The position numbers and the translations under genes are program-made. This document shows, one piece after another, positions 37,065-46,160 of a stretch of 64,000 nt of DNA. How positions within the stretch are numbered: position 1 is the stretch's first letter; every line of letters starts with the position of its first letter. Source of the stretch: Nostoc edaphicum CCNP1411 (GTDB lineage Bacteria; Cyanobacteriota; Cyanobacteriia; Cyanobacteriales; Nostocaceae); the NCBI RefSeq assembly GCF_014023275.1, contig NZ_CP054698.1, positions 682,001-746,000 on the forward strand, read 5' to 3'. Below the pieces are notes generated by a model. That model was not told the DNA's origin, did no database searches, and saw only the letters and a list, made by a program, of their open reading frames with translations.

Positions 37065-37546
37065 AATACCCCTTTTTGCTTCGCTGAAAAAGGAGCTTCC
37101 AATTTCAACTACAGCAACGACGGTCTTATTCGTCTTTTGGGTTTCCCGTTTCATCCGCTCTTGCCACGTTAGGCATTCCTATTACTAGAAATTCGGAACT
37201 AAATCCGATGATAGCGCAGCGTTAGCGAGTCATCGAGCGTCTGGTCTTACAAAGCGTCAACAGGCAGCCGCCCGTCTACCACAGGCAGTTTGATTTTTAT
37301 TTGCACAACACCGCTTGGATTTATTGCAATAGCAGACCAGCTAACAGTGTTCTTTCCCCGATCTACCGATTTATCTGCGGCAAATATCTTACTACTACTT
37401 TGAAGTTAGCCTGTCTGTTCAATACGGTCGGGTGGGTCAGCGACCATTTATATCATACGTCGCTAATGCTGCGCTATCAGCAGCCAGCATCCTTTTGATC
37501 GGAAACAATCCAAAATTGATTGACTAAATTATTTCGGGAGCATTTG
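37065..37546. other. Repeat-containing gap inside the transporter operon
   Basis: 482 bp without a gene. It contains the common Nostoc-type dispersed motif GATAGCGCAGCGTTAGCGAG near 37210 and other scraps. Nothing suggests a second promoter, although one cannot be excluded. Confidence 0.5.
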
Positions 37547-38386
37547 ATGATGGAATATACTTCATTCCCTATTAATACCCAGACCGAAGTTCTTCCCCGC
37601 ACTGGATTTTTAGAAATTGAAAATTTAGTCAAGTCTTATCCGACACCTGATCAAGAGAATTTTGTCGTTTTAGATGGAGTTAATCTGACAATTGGTGAAG
37701 ATGAATATATTTCTGTAATTGGTCACTCCGGTTGTGGTAAATCAACTCTATTAAAGATAGTAGCTGGTTTAGAAAAAGCAACTTCCGGCTCAGTCCGGCT
37801 AGATGGAAAAGAAATTCGTCAGCCAGGAGCCGAGCGGATGATGGTATTTCAGAACTATTCGCTGTTACCTTGGTTAACAGTACGAGAAAATATCCGTTTA
37901 GCTGTGGATGAAGTGCTAAAAAATGCTAATCGGGCTGAGAAAATTAGCATTGTAAATCAGCACTTGGCAATGGTAAACTTGACGGCGGCGGCTGACAAAT
38001 ATCCTGATGAAATCTCTGGAGGTATGAAACAACGAGTAGGTATTGCCAGAGCTTTAGCAATTCGTCCTAAAATGTTGCTGATGGATGAACCTTTTGGGGC
38101 ACTAGACGCGCTAACTCGTGGCAAATTGCAGCGGCAGGTATTGGATATTTGGGAAAATAATCGTCAAGCAGTGATGATGATTACCCACGATGTAGACGAA
38201 GCAATTTATATGTCCGATCGCATCGTCTTAATGACCAATGGCCCGTCTGCTAGTATCGGGGAGATTTTAGAAGTTCCTTTTGAGCATCCACGCGATCGCG
38301 CCGCCATGCGAAACTCAAAAGAATATTTTGAACTCCGCAACCACGCCTTAAATTTCCTTGATCGATATTTTGCCCAAGACGAGTAA
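37547..38386 (+). CDS. ABC transporter ATP-binding protein, nitrate/taurine type
   Basis: 279 residues from ATG 37547, chosen because GGGAG ends six bases upstream. After a short N-terminal tail the ATPase has Walker A GHSGCGKST, Q-loop VFQNYSLLPWLTV, signature ISGGMKQRVGIARAL, Walker B MLLMDEPFGALD and H-loop MMITHDVDEAIYMSDRI, typical of the NrtD/SsuB/TauB group. It energises the permease at 34683. It is separated from the binding-protein gene by a 480-bp repeat-bearing gap but is on the same strand. Confidence 0.92.
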   Translation: MMEYTSFPINTQTEVLPRTGFLEIENLVKSYPTPDQENFVVLDGVNLTIGEDEYISVIGHSGCGKSTLLKIVAGLEKATSGSVRLDGKEIRQPGAERMMVFQNYSLLPWLTVRENIRLAVDEVLKNANRAEKISIVNQHLAMVNLTAAADKYPDEISGGMKQRVGIARALAIRPKMLLMDEPFGALDALTRGKLQRQVLDIWENNRQAVMMITHDVDEAIYMSDRIVLMTNGPSASIGEILEVPFEHPRDRAAMRNSKEYFELRNHALNFLDRYFAQDE

Positions 38387-38412
38387 ATTAGATTATCATT
38401 TTTTTTAGTGGG

Positions 38413-38632
38413 TAGCCTAATTCAAATTCATGAAAGCTGGATTTGGAACGGAGGAACCAATGTTTGGGGCTAATCTTGCAGAGAGCAGCAATTTAAGAGT
38501 CAGAAGTTCTAACTCAGGACTCAACACTTAGCACGGGCTAAACACCCCGCTTCCGCTAACAGCACTCCTAAGAGAGAGACACCTTCCAGTCTTAGCCCGT
38601 CAGCTAACTCCGTAGGCAATGGAAGGAACCCC
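38413..38632 (+). ncRNA. c-di-AMP riboswitch (ydaO/yuaA type), copy 2
   Basis: Same block order as copy 1: GCCTA (38414), ACGGAGGAACCAA, GGGGCTAATCT, TTAGCCCGTCAGCTAACTCCG and TAGGC (38613-38617). The outer helix is CCTTCCA with TGGAAGG, where copy 1 has CTCTCA with TGAGAG, so both strands changed together. The variable loop holds an inserted-looking repeat (GGGCTAAACACCCCGCTTCC) that also lies at 52790. It precedes the universal-stress gene at 38818. Confidence 0.93.
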
Positions 38633-38673
38633 CAAGAGTTTGGCTGTAATACAGTTATTATTGGGGTTTCCTT
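38623..38673 (+). terminator. Hairpin after riboswitch 2, possible expression platform
   Basis: AAGGAACCCCCAA and TTGGGGTTTCCTT can pair into a long stem. Its left arm overlaps the GGAAGG strand of the aptamer's outer helix, so the two structures would exclude each other, as expected for a switch. The T-run behind it is weak. Confidence 0.6.
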
Positions 38674-38817
38674 GACTGATTTAAGATTTGAGATTTTGGT
38701 TATCGTTACTCAATTTAAAATCCAAAATCGTTCGACTGAGCGTAGCCGAAGTCCAAAATCCAAAATTTGTCCCCCTGCTTCTCATTACTAATTCATTTCA
38801 TTGGGAGAAGTAAAACT

Positions 38818-39453
38818 GTGCAAATCAAGCCAATGTTAGCACGTCTGCAAAGTGCCACAGGTCGAGATGACTTAATTGAACAAATGGTACTGCTGCCAGA
38901 ACCTAAAAAACCTTTTTATAACAAACCTCAAAGCTCAAAAGCAGTTAATTTAATTGTTGCTTATGACGGATCTCCCAAAAGTCATACGGCATTAGATATT
39001 GCCTTTTGGATTGCCCATCAAACCCGTTTAGCTACTAATGCAGAAGTTACAGTTCAAGCTGTTTATGTATTAGAAGATAATCAAAGCAGTCAGGCTCCAA
39101 ATATCTTGAGCTTTCCACAACAACAGCCTTCATTGGAATGTCAAGTTAGTGAAGTATCAAAGTCTGTCACACTGGTATTAACTCAACCCAAATTGCAGGC
39201 AATAGTAACTCCCTTACAACAAGCAGATATAATTCTTTGGCAAGCTCGAAGTCTAGCTGAAGAATGGCAGGGTTGCTTCAAATCTCATTTGCGCTTTGGC
39301 TGCATTTCTACAGAACTTGCCAAAGTTGTTGAATCAGAAAATGCCGATATTCTGTTTTTAGGTTGCAACTCTGTTAATCACCCAATGATTGAGGCACTAG
39401 GCTCTAATTTTCCCTGCGCCGTTTTGGGTATTCCCAGTTGTATTGATGAATAA
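38818..39453 (+). CDS. Universal stress protein (UspA) family protein
   Basis: 211 residues from a GTG at 38818, seven bases after GGGAGAAG; an upstream in-frame extension lacks a ribosome-binding site. The UspA-like fold starts at AVNLIVAYDGSPKSHTALDIAFW (split here for reading). Near the end lies ELAKVVESENADILFLGCNS, where the usual ATP-binding GxxG(9x)GS/T is not clear. It is the first gene after riboswitch 2. A terminator separates it from the permease gene, so the two may be differentially expressed from one transcript. Confidence 0.85.
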   Translation: MQIKPMLARLQSATGRDDLIEQMVLLPEPKKPFYNKPQSSKAVNLIVAYDGSPKSHTALDIAFWIAHQTRLATNAEVTVQAVYVLEDNQSSQAPNILSFPQQQPSLECQVSEVSKSVTLVLTQPKLQAIVTPLQQADIILWQARSLAEEWQGCFKSHLRFGCISTELAKVVESENADILFLGCNSVNHPMIEALGSNFPCAVLGIPSCIDE

Positions 39454-39501
39454 TCGCTATTTCAAATTTCAGTAATTTTTATCCAATTTTAATCACAGAT
39501 A

Positions 39502-39528
39502 AGTCACCTATAAATAGGTGGCTTTTTT
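39502..39528 (+). terminator. Rho-independent terminator between the stress-protein and permease genes
   Basis: The stem AGTCACCTA / TAGGTGGCT with loop TAAA is followed by six T. It lies 40 bases before the permease start, so it may act as a partial terminator within the operon. Confidence 0.88.
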
Positions 39529-39567
39529 CGCTACTATTCAACCAATTAAACTTCGAGAGGTTAGGGT

Positions 39568-40905
39568 GTGGAAAACTGGCAAGCAATCCTTAGTGTGATT
39601 ACGTTTACAAGCGTCATTTTTTTAGTAATGACGGAATGGGTACATCTCACTATTGCAGCATTACTAGGAGCATTATTGTTAGTTTTTAGTAACGTCATGA
39701 CTTTACAAGAAGCTGTTGGTTACATCGGTAACAGTCATGGAACACTCGGTTTATTCTTTGGAGTTATGGTGTTAGTACGGGCTTTTGAGCCTACCAAGAT
39801 ATTTGATTATTTAGCTACTCAAATAGTACTCTTAGCGAAAGGACAAGGCAAACGTCTATTACTTGGTATTGTCGCTATTGTGACACCCATTTGTGCAGTC
39901 TTACCAAATGCCACAACAGTAATGTTGCTAGCACCTTTAATTCCACCAATGGCGGAGGAAATTGGGATAAATTTCGTACCATTATTGATTTTAATGGTGT
40001 TTGTTGCTAATAGTGCCGGACTGCTGACTTTAGTTGGAGATCCTGCTACATTTATTGTCGGTGATGCTGTGAATATCAGCTTTACAGATTATTTATTGAA
40101 ATTGAGTTTAGGAGGAGTGATTGCCATTGTCATAGTGATTGCAACACTGCCATTTTTATTCCGTAAAATTTGGAATACACAGTTAGATAATCTTGAAGAA
40201 CTGCCACACCCACAAATAAATCATCCACGTGCTTTAAGCTTCGGTGCAGTTATTGTATTTTTCGTCCTGCTATTTTTTGTCATCGGAGAATCTCTACCAG
40301 TTCCGATTTCACCTGCTGCCGCAGCTTTGTTAGGAGCAGCTTTAGCTTTGCTTTTATCTCACCATAGCAAAATCGATTCAGTTAACAACATTTTGCGGGA
40401 TGTAGACTGGAGTACATTGATATTTTTCATGAGTATTTTTGTGCTAATCGGAGGACTAGAAAAAACAGGTGTAATCAGTGGTTTATCAGGAATATTGGCA
40501 GTAATTTTAGGAAAAAATATTATCCTGGGTTCTCTATTTTTATTATTTTTTGTGGGAATATTATCTAGCGTAGTGCCCAATATTCCTCTAGTGGTGGGGA
40601 TGGTTCCCTTACTGAAACAATATATTGTGACTGTCGGATTAGCACCCACAGAAGTTTTAGCACAAGACTTTCAAGGACAGTTTCCGCCAGAAGTATTACC
40701 TCTGTTTTATGCCATGATGTTTGGTGCAACTTTAGGAGGTAATGGCACACTTGTAGGTGCATCATCTAATATCGTAGCCGCTGGGATTTCTGAGCAGCAT
40801 GGACGCCGCATCTCGTTTAAAACTTTTCTCCACTACGGTATTCCAGTGATGCTATTACAACTAGTAGCTTCAGCTTTATATGTGTTGTTTCGGTTTTTAC
40901 TTTAG
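39568..40905 (+). CDS. Ion transporter superfamily permease (SLC13/CitMHS/ArsB-NhaD type)
   Basis: 445 residues from a GTG at 39568 with GAGAGG seven bases upstream. About 11-12 membrane helices. The family motifs are present in both halves: VLPNATTVMLLAPLIPPMAEE with SAGLLTLVGDPATFIVGD, and SSVVPNIPLVVGMVPLL with GATLGGNGTLVGASSNIVAAG (given in parts of under 20). Such permeases move organic or inorganic anions or exchange Na+/H+. The substrate cannot be read. Its place behind a c-di-AMP riboswitch suggests a link to ion or osmotic balance. Confidence 0.9.
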   Translation: MENWQAILSVITFTSVIFLVMTEWVHLTIAALLGALLLVFSNVMTLQEAVGYIGNSHGTLGLFFGVMVLVRAFEPTKIFDYLATQIVLLAKGQGKRLLLGIVAIVTPICAVLPNATTVMLLAPLIPPMAEEIGINFVPLLILMVFVANSAGLLTLVGDPATFIVGDAVNISFTDYLLKLSLGGVIAIVIVIATLPFLFRKIWNTQLDNLEELPHPQINHPRALSFGAVIVFFVLLFFVIGESLPVPISPAAAALLGAALALLLSHHSKIDSVNNILRDVDWSTLIFFMSIFVLIGGLEKTGVISGLSGILAVILGKNIILGSLFLLFFVGILSSVVPNIPLVVGMVPLLKQYIVTVGLAPTEVLAQDFQGQFPPEVLPLFYAMMFGATLGGNGTLVGASSNIVAAGISEQHGRRISFKTFLHYGIPVMLLQLVASALYVLFRFLL

Positions 40906-40936
40906 GTAAGGATAGTGCTAAGTAAGTCGGCGTAAA

Positions 40937-41184
40937 TATTTGATTTTTGAAAATATACGTAGCGGCGTGGCAAGCTTCAAATAGTGCATTAGACGTAGGT
41001 TGGGTGGAGCGGAGCGCAACCCAACATATATCTATCAAGATGTTGGGTTACGCAAAGCCTCCACCCAACCTACAATTTTTTGGAACATTTTAGCCTTGCC
41101 ACGCCAGCAGAGTGCGTTAGCGACAGTATAACGCACCCTACAAATGCCTAATTTTGTTCAAAAATCAAATCGGACTCCTATAGG
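40937..41184. repeat. MITE-like element with ATTTGATTTTTGAA ends, holding a palindrome
   Basis: The ends ATATTTGATTTTTGAAAA and GTTCAAAAATCAAATCGGACTCCTA are inverted. Inside is a long palindrome (GTAGGTTGGGTGGAGCGGAG and its inverted partner around GCCTCCACCCAACCTAC) that also occurs at 61080-61180 within the same kind of ends. Confidence 0.85.
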
Positions 41185-41221
41185 TTCTTAATCAGTCAGA
41201 ATGACTGTGGCAGACTATTTA

Positions 41222-41425
41222 TTAGTAACCAATTATGTGTAATACGTCGCGCAGAACGCTAAAACCGGCTAAATCCCAAAGTAAATAGGCAAGAAAGCCA
41301 ATAGCTGCTAATCGACCGTTCCAGATTTCGGCTTGAGGAGTCCAGCCAAACAAAAATGCGTTGCGATCTATGCCGTTATAAGCTTTAGCAACAGCTGATA
41401 AATCAGTGGTAGGACGTGTTTCCAT
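41222..41425 (-). CDS. High-light-inducible-type chlorophyll-binding protein (HliP)
   Basis: 67 residues with one membrane helix carrying the chlorophyll-binding motif EIWNGRLAAIGFLAYLL (ExxNGRxAxxG). The N terminus contains NAFLFGWTPQAEIWNG, as in the cyanobacterial Hli/Scp family. HliPs bind chlorophyll and carotenoid in thylakoids and protect new photosystem complexes in strong light. The gene is single. I looked for the HLR1-type light-response repeat upstream but found none clear. Confidence 0.92.
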   Translation of the reverse strand: METRPTTDLSAVAKAYNGIDRNAFLFGWTPQAEIWNGRLAAIGFLAYLLWDLAGFSVLRDVLHIIGY

Positions 41426-41906
41426 TTTTTTGTACTCAAGATGTGTTTGTTAACTTTAATGTAGCTATTTATAACTAAACTGCTTTATGCCTGTAGAAAC
41501 AAACTATAGACACTTCTTTAGGACGATAATCAACAACATATTGGTACAGACAAATCCACCTTGAGAGGGTGACAAAAAATAGCTATGTAAATAAATACGA
41601 AATATTGTAAAGCTTATAATTCATGTACAATCAATCGCTAAAAATAACTAATTAAAAATTATAAATTAGCTATATACACATAATCTTGTCTGCCAATTAG
41701 ATCAAGTTTTTCATCAAGAGACAATAAAACTTATATCTTCCGCTGGATGAGGGTTTCAGCCTTTTGATGGATGCTTTAAACAGCTAAATTCTACGATTCT
41801 GATCTAAAGAGTTAGGTATTGCCATAGGTACAAACATAAATACTAAGAGTTGCTTCTCAAGAAAATCTTAATTCCCCAAATTTAAACCTTAGAAGAAGGA
41901 AATACA
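41426..41906. other. AT-rich divergent promoter region
   Basis: 480 bp between the HliP gene and the large repeat protein, with no gene, repeat or hairpin that I can support. AGAAGAAGGAAA just before 41907 gives a ribosome-binding site for the downstream gene. Confidence 0.5.
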
Positions 41907-44900
41907 ATGTTCCAAAGTACGGAAATCATGCTGGGACTCTACAAGCCACTATTGTGGCTAGCACAGATTACAGGAGATCCCTCAAACGTCACGCCAGCAC
42001 AGGCATCGGCTCTTGTTTCCGGGCCGCGCTTTTTTGTGGCTTTAATCTCCGGCGTGATTCTAGCCTTTGCTTTCCAACTAGTTCTAACTAATCTCTCCCT
42101 TGCAGCCGGTATTTCCTACCTGGGGCACTCATCTGATTCGGATTCAGATGATGGGGAAGTGGGAAGTTTGGGTGGCAGCATTCGCAAAATCGGCACAGCA
42201 GTGGGGATTTGGACATTAATCACTGTGACGATCGCCTTATTAATCGCTTCTTTCCTCGCAGTAAAATTGAGCCTGGTAATCTTAGATCCAGGATTGGGAG
42301 CGATTCTCGGTTTGGTGATTTGGGGTGCTTACTTTTTAATTCTCGTTTGGGTAAGTTCCACCACAGTGGGTTCCTTAATTGGCTCAGTCGTCAATACCGC
42401 AACTTCCGGCTTTCAGGCGATTATGGGGACTGCTACCGCCGCACTGGGTGCTAAAGCTGTGAATAACCAAGTGGTCGCGACAGCTGAAGCCGCCGCCGCC
42501 GCTATCCGTCGAGAATTAGGAAGCGGCATCGACCCCGTAAGTATCCGGGAAAACATTGAAGATTACTTAGAAAAGATCCGTCCTCCAGAACTCGATGTGT
42601 CAAAGATTCGGAGTGATTTTGAAAATTTACTCAACGATCCGCAATTAAAAGCGATCGCAGGGACTCCAGATATCCGCAACATCGACCGCCAAAAGTTCAT
42701 CGAGTTAGTCAGCAGTCGCACCGACCTTTCCAAAAAAGACGTTAGCCGCATTGCTGATACGTTGTATAAAGTTTGGCAGCAAGTGGTAAGTCAGCAACCA
42801 CCCACGGAAGACCGTTTGGGTGAGTTGATGGATTATCTGAAATCACTTCCACCAGGACAAAGCAAGACAGATGAACTCAACGCCAAGCTGGATCGTTTAG
42901 TCGCAGACAAGGGTGGTTCCAAAGGATCTGACCAAAAAGCAGCTACGGGGCCAATTCAAAGTACACTCCAGCAAGGACTATCTGCCTTAACCGGCATCGT
43001 GTTGGGACGCACAGATTTGTCTGATTTAGATGTGGAAAAAATCTTGCGTAGCCTCACCACTGCCAAAGAGAAAGTCACCCAAGAAGCAGATAAGCTAGGG
43101 TTGCCAACGCCATCGCAACCTTATAGTCCAATTCGGGCTGATGTCGAAAATTACCTGTACAACACTTATGCTTGGCAACTGAGTCCAGAAAAAATCACTC
43201 AGGAATTTCATGATGTCATCTACGACCCAGCAGCCGACCCTGGAATCGTCCGCAGGGAACTAGAACGACTATCTAGTAATGATTTCGCCAAAATCCTCCA
43301 ACAGCGGGGATTGCTCACCCAAGGACAAATTCAGCGCATTGCCGATCGGTTAGAAACTGTCCGCCAAGAAGTCCTAGTGACAGTGAGAGCGATCGAAGAA
43401 AGAGAGATAGTCCAAGACTTGCAACGCGCAGTGGAAAGTTATCTGCTCGTTACTCCAAAAGCAGATTTCACAGCCGAAGGCATTGAGCAGAATTTCAAAC
43501 CTCTGTTGCAAGACCCAGAGGCAGATTATGAAACCCTGACATTGCGACTGGCACAGATTGAAAGGCAGGAAATTCGGGAGATATTGCTGCAACGTAATGA
43601 TGTCCAGCTATATGAAGTAGACAGCATTCTGGATGAGTTGGAAAAACAACGCGATCGCGTCTTGGTAGAATCCAAAGGACTAGCTGAACAGGCACAATAT
43701 CAAGCAGAAACCCTGTGGCTGAATGTAGAATCATATCTGCGTAACACCGGAAAATCAGAACTGAATCCTGATGCCATCCGCGCCGACTTCAAAAAGTTAC
43801 TGGAAGATCCCCAAGGTGGAATCACCTCAATTCGGGCACGTTTGTCTCGCTTTGACCGCGATACTTTGGTGCAATTGTTGAATCAGCGGGAAGATTTGAG
43901 TGAAGATCAAATTAATCAAATCATCAATACTGCTGAAGAGTCATGGCACAGTATTCGCCACACACCCCAAGCTTTAGCAGATAAGGCGAAAGAGCAATAC
44001 GACTCTGTTACCACCACGATCGCAGATTATCTCCGGAATACTGGGAAACAAGAACTGAATCCAGAGGGTATTCAGCGAGATTTGACCAGATTGTTTGAAA
44101 ATCCCAAAGAGGGAACCGTAGCACTACGCCGTCGGTTGTCGCAGGTAGACCGGGATACACTAGTGAAGTTGCTCAGTCAACGTCAAGATTTGAGTGAACA
44201 ACAAGTCAATGAAATCATTGATTCCACCCAAACTTCGATTCGCAACTTTGTACGTGCGCCTCGTCGCCTTGCTACCCGTACACAGCAAAGAGTGGAAACA
44301 TTCAAAGGTTATGTGGAAGAGTATCTGCGCCAAACAGGCAAAGAAGAACTCAATCCTGAAGGTATCAAACGTGACTTGCAATTATTGTTGCATGATCCAC
44401 GAGTCGGGGTGGAAAGTTTTAGCGATCGCCTTTCCCATTTTGACCGCTCTACCATCATCGCCCTGCTGAAAATTCGGGAAGATATTTCTGATGAAGAAGC
44501 GGCGCGGATTGCCGACAATATTGTATCTGTAAGGGATCAATTTGTAGAACAAGTGCGGAATATTCAACGAGGTATTCAAGATGCAATTGACGGGGTTTTT
44601 GGCCGCATTCGCAACTACCTCAACTCCTTGGATCGCCCGGAACTTAACTATGACAGTATCAAGCACGATGTTCGCACATTTTTTGACGATCCCCAGGCGG
44701 GATTTGATGCTCTGCGCGATCGCCTCTCCTCTTTTGACCGTGAGACCCTAGTGGCAATTATGAGTTCTCGTGAGGACATCTCCGAGGAAGATGCCAACCG
44801 GATCATCGACCAAATTGAACGGGCCCGCAACACAGTATTACAACGTGCAGAACGCATACAGCACGAAGCCCAACGTCGCCTAGAACAGGTAAAGCATCAA

Positions 44901-45026
44901 GCACAGCGGCAAGCAGAAGAAACCCGCAAAGCCGCAGCTACAGCAGCTTGGTGGCTGTTTGCCACAGCACTCGTCTCCGCGATTTTCTCTGCATTAGGAG
45001 GAGCGATCGCTGTAATTGCGCTGTAG
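41907..45026 (+). CDS. Large membrane-anchored protein with seven ~82-residue helical repeats
   Basis: 1039 residues. The N-terminal ~170 residues contain three to four membrane helices (FFVALISGVILAFAFQLVL, VGIWTLITVTIALLIASFLA, GAILGLVIWGAYFLILVWV). Then come seven repeats of about 80-85 residues, each with YLxxTGKxELNPExIxxDLxxLLxDP, a FDRDTLVxLLxxREDLSE block and an INxIIDxxxxxR helix. The first, second and third are the most diverged. The chain ends with Gln/Arg/Glu-rich helix (RIQHEAQRRLEQVKHQAQRQ) and one more membrane helix (LFATALVSAIFSALGGAIAV). I do not recognise a family or reaction. A terminator follows at 45052. Confidence 0.88.
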   Translation: MFQSTEIMLGLYKPLLWLAQITGDPSNVTPAQASALVSGPRFFVALISGVILAFAFQLVLTNLSLAAGISYLGHSSDSDSDDGEVGSLGGSIRKIGTAVGIWTLITVTIALLIASFLAVKLSLVILDPGLGAILGLVIWGAYFLILVWVSSTTVGSLIGSVVNTATSGFQAIMGTATAALGAKAVNNQVVATAEAAAAAIRRELGSGIDPVSIRENIEDYLEKIRPPELDVSKIRSDFENLLNDPQLKAIAGTPDIRNIDRQKFIELVSSRTDLSKKDVSRIADTLYKVWQQVVSQQPPTEDRLGELMDYLKSLPPGQSKTDELNAKLDRLVADKGGSKGSDQKAATGPIQSTLQQGLSALTGIVLGRTDLSDLDVEKILRSLTTAKEKVTQEADKLGLPTPSQPYSPIRADVENYLYNTYAWQLSPEKITQEFHDVIYDPAADPGIVRRELERLSSNDFAKILQQRGLLTQGQIQRIADRLETVRQEVLVTVRAIEEREIVQDLQRAVESYLLVTPKADFTAEGIEQNFKPLLQDPEADYETLTLRLAQIERQEIREILLQRNDVQLYEVDSILDELEKQRDRVLVESKGLAEQAQYQAETLWLNVESYLRNTGKSELNPDAIRADFKKLLEDPQGGITSIRARLSRFDRDTLVQLLNQREDLSEDQINQIINTAEESWHSIRHTPQALADKAKEQYDSVTTTIADYLRNTGKQELNPEGIQRDLTRLFENPKEGTVALRRRLSQVDRDTLVKLLSQRQDLSEQQVNEIIDSTQTSIRNFVRAPRRLATRTQQRVETFKGYVEEYLRQTGKEELNPEGIKRDLQLLLHDPRVGVESFSDRLSHFDRSTIIALLKIREDISDEEAARIADNIVSVRDQFVEQVRNIQRGIQDAIDGVFGRIRNYLNSLDRPELNYDSIKHDVRTFFDDPQAGFDALRDRLSSFDRETLVAIMSSREDISEEDANRIIDQIERARNTVLQRAERIQHEAQRRLEQVKHQAQRQAEETRKAAATAAWWLFATALVSAIFSALGGAIAVIAL

Positions 45027-45051
45027 TTACAAGTTGTCTCCGCTAACTTTT

Positions 45052-45078
45052 AAGCCTCCCATGCCGGGAGGCTTTTTT
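45052..45078 (+). terminator. Rho-independent terminator
   Basis: AAGCCTCCC ATG CCGGGAGGCTT followed by a T-run, 26 bp after the stop codon of the large repeat protein. A strong, textbook hairpin. Confidence 0.95.
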
Positions 45079-45084
45079 GTACTT

Positions 45085-45187
45085 ATACCAATTAAATTAA
45101 TGATTGCAACACATCCTTGGGTAAAGACGCGATTCATCGCGTCTTTACAAATGATCTATTTGTCGTATTCTTTTTTCAAATTGGTAT
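45085..45187. repeat. MITE-like element with ATACCAATT ends, short member
   Basis: Ends ATACCAATTAAATTAATG and TTTTTTCAAATTGGTAT enclose the GACGCGATTCATCGCGTC palindrome. The 149-bp relative is at 12974. The remainder of 45188-45482 contains further repeat scraps and no gene. Confidence 0.8.
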
Positions 45188-45482
45188 TGGGACTTATGCA
45201 AAACTATATGCTGTAGGGGTAATTCATGAATTACCCCTACAGCGTGTTCTGTTCCAGTTTTAATGAACTTTGGGGGTTTAAGTCCCCTGCCTCTATAGGC
45301 AGCCCGTTTTGGGTCGGGGTCTAAATCCCCGGACGCTCTCTACGAGACGCTAAAAGCGAACGCGGACTCGCTAACGCAAAACGTAATTGCGAATTGCGAA
45401 TTGCTTTAATACGTAGTGGGGGCGCACAGCTAGGTGTACGCCCCCACGAATGAATGTATTCCACTGAATTGAAATATATTAT

Positions 45483-46160
45483 TTAAATAATTGAATTGCT
45501 CAAAAACACAATGCCGATCGCACATAAAGCGAAACCAGCAATGGTAATTTTCCAGGGTAAAGTTCGGTTGATTTCTCCCATACCGATTGCAGTACCAATT
45601 TGTCTGGCACTCATGGCAACTGCAAACAGAGTTAAGATCATACCTACTATATAGGCAATTAATGGTATCGTTCCTGCCCCAATAATAGATTCATCAACAG
45701 TGTAACCCTGAAATAAACCAGCACTGATGCCCATGAGAGCAAGTACCACAAAGTTTGGTTGATTTGGCATCATCAGCATAGTACTAAAAATGATGGTAGA
45801 AATAGCGATCGCTATTTCTGCACCTGGAAAATTTAGCTGGGATAGATGAATTACAATGCCCAAGATTGCTGCTAAGACAAAGCATCCAACTATCACAGCG
45901 CCACGAATAAACACAGATGATAGTAAGCCAATAGCAACAATACCAACTAAACAATCCAAGCCAATTACTGGGTCTGCCAGTCCCCAGAGAAAGCCTTCCC
46001 AGTAGTTAGAGATGGTATGGTTAACTGGTGTTCCACTTAATGAACTCAGCAAGCTGATTAAAAGTAGAACTGCGATCGCACCAATATGGCGATGCATTAA
46101 ATTCGAGGTATAAAATTCTCGTGAAGTACGGAATGATGATAATTTAGTTTTGAACATCAC
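45483..46160 (-). CDS. HupE/UreJ-like membrane protein with altered metal motif
   Basis: 225 residues with about six to seven membrane helices after a ~25-residue polar start. The alignment to HupE/UreJ is at WGLADPVIGLDCLVGIVAIGLLSS, where the family normally has GxxHPxxGxDHLLAMVAVGL, so the two His are Asp and Cys here. HupE/UreJ proteins import Ni2+ or Co2+; loss of these His residues suggests another metal or a non-transport role. No hydrogenase or urease genes are nearby. A shorter start at MHRHIGAI is possible. Confidence 0.75.
   Translation of the reverse strand: MMFKTKLSSFRTSREFYTSNLMHRHIGAIAVLLLISLLSSLSGTPVNHTISNYWEGFLWGLADPVIGLDCLVGIVAIGLLSSVFIRGAVIVGCFVLAAILGIVIHLSQLNFPGAEIAIAISTIIFSTMLMMPNQPNFVVLALMGISAGLFQGYTVDESIIGAGTIPLIAYIVGMILTLFAVAMSARQIGTAIGMGEINRTLPWKITIAGFALCAIGIVFLSNSII

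Noticed and set aside
37301..37498. 65-codon frame in the transporter operon gap
   Set aside because: It overlaps dispersed repeats and has no start signal or family pattern.
38767..38817. N-terminal extension of the universal stress protein
   Set aside because: The GTG at 38818 has GGGAGAAG in place, and the extension is not UspA-like.
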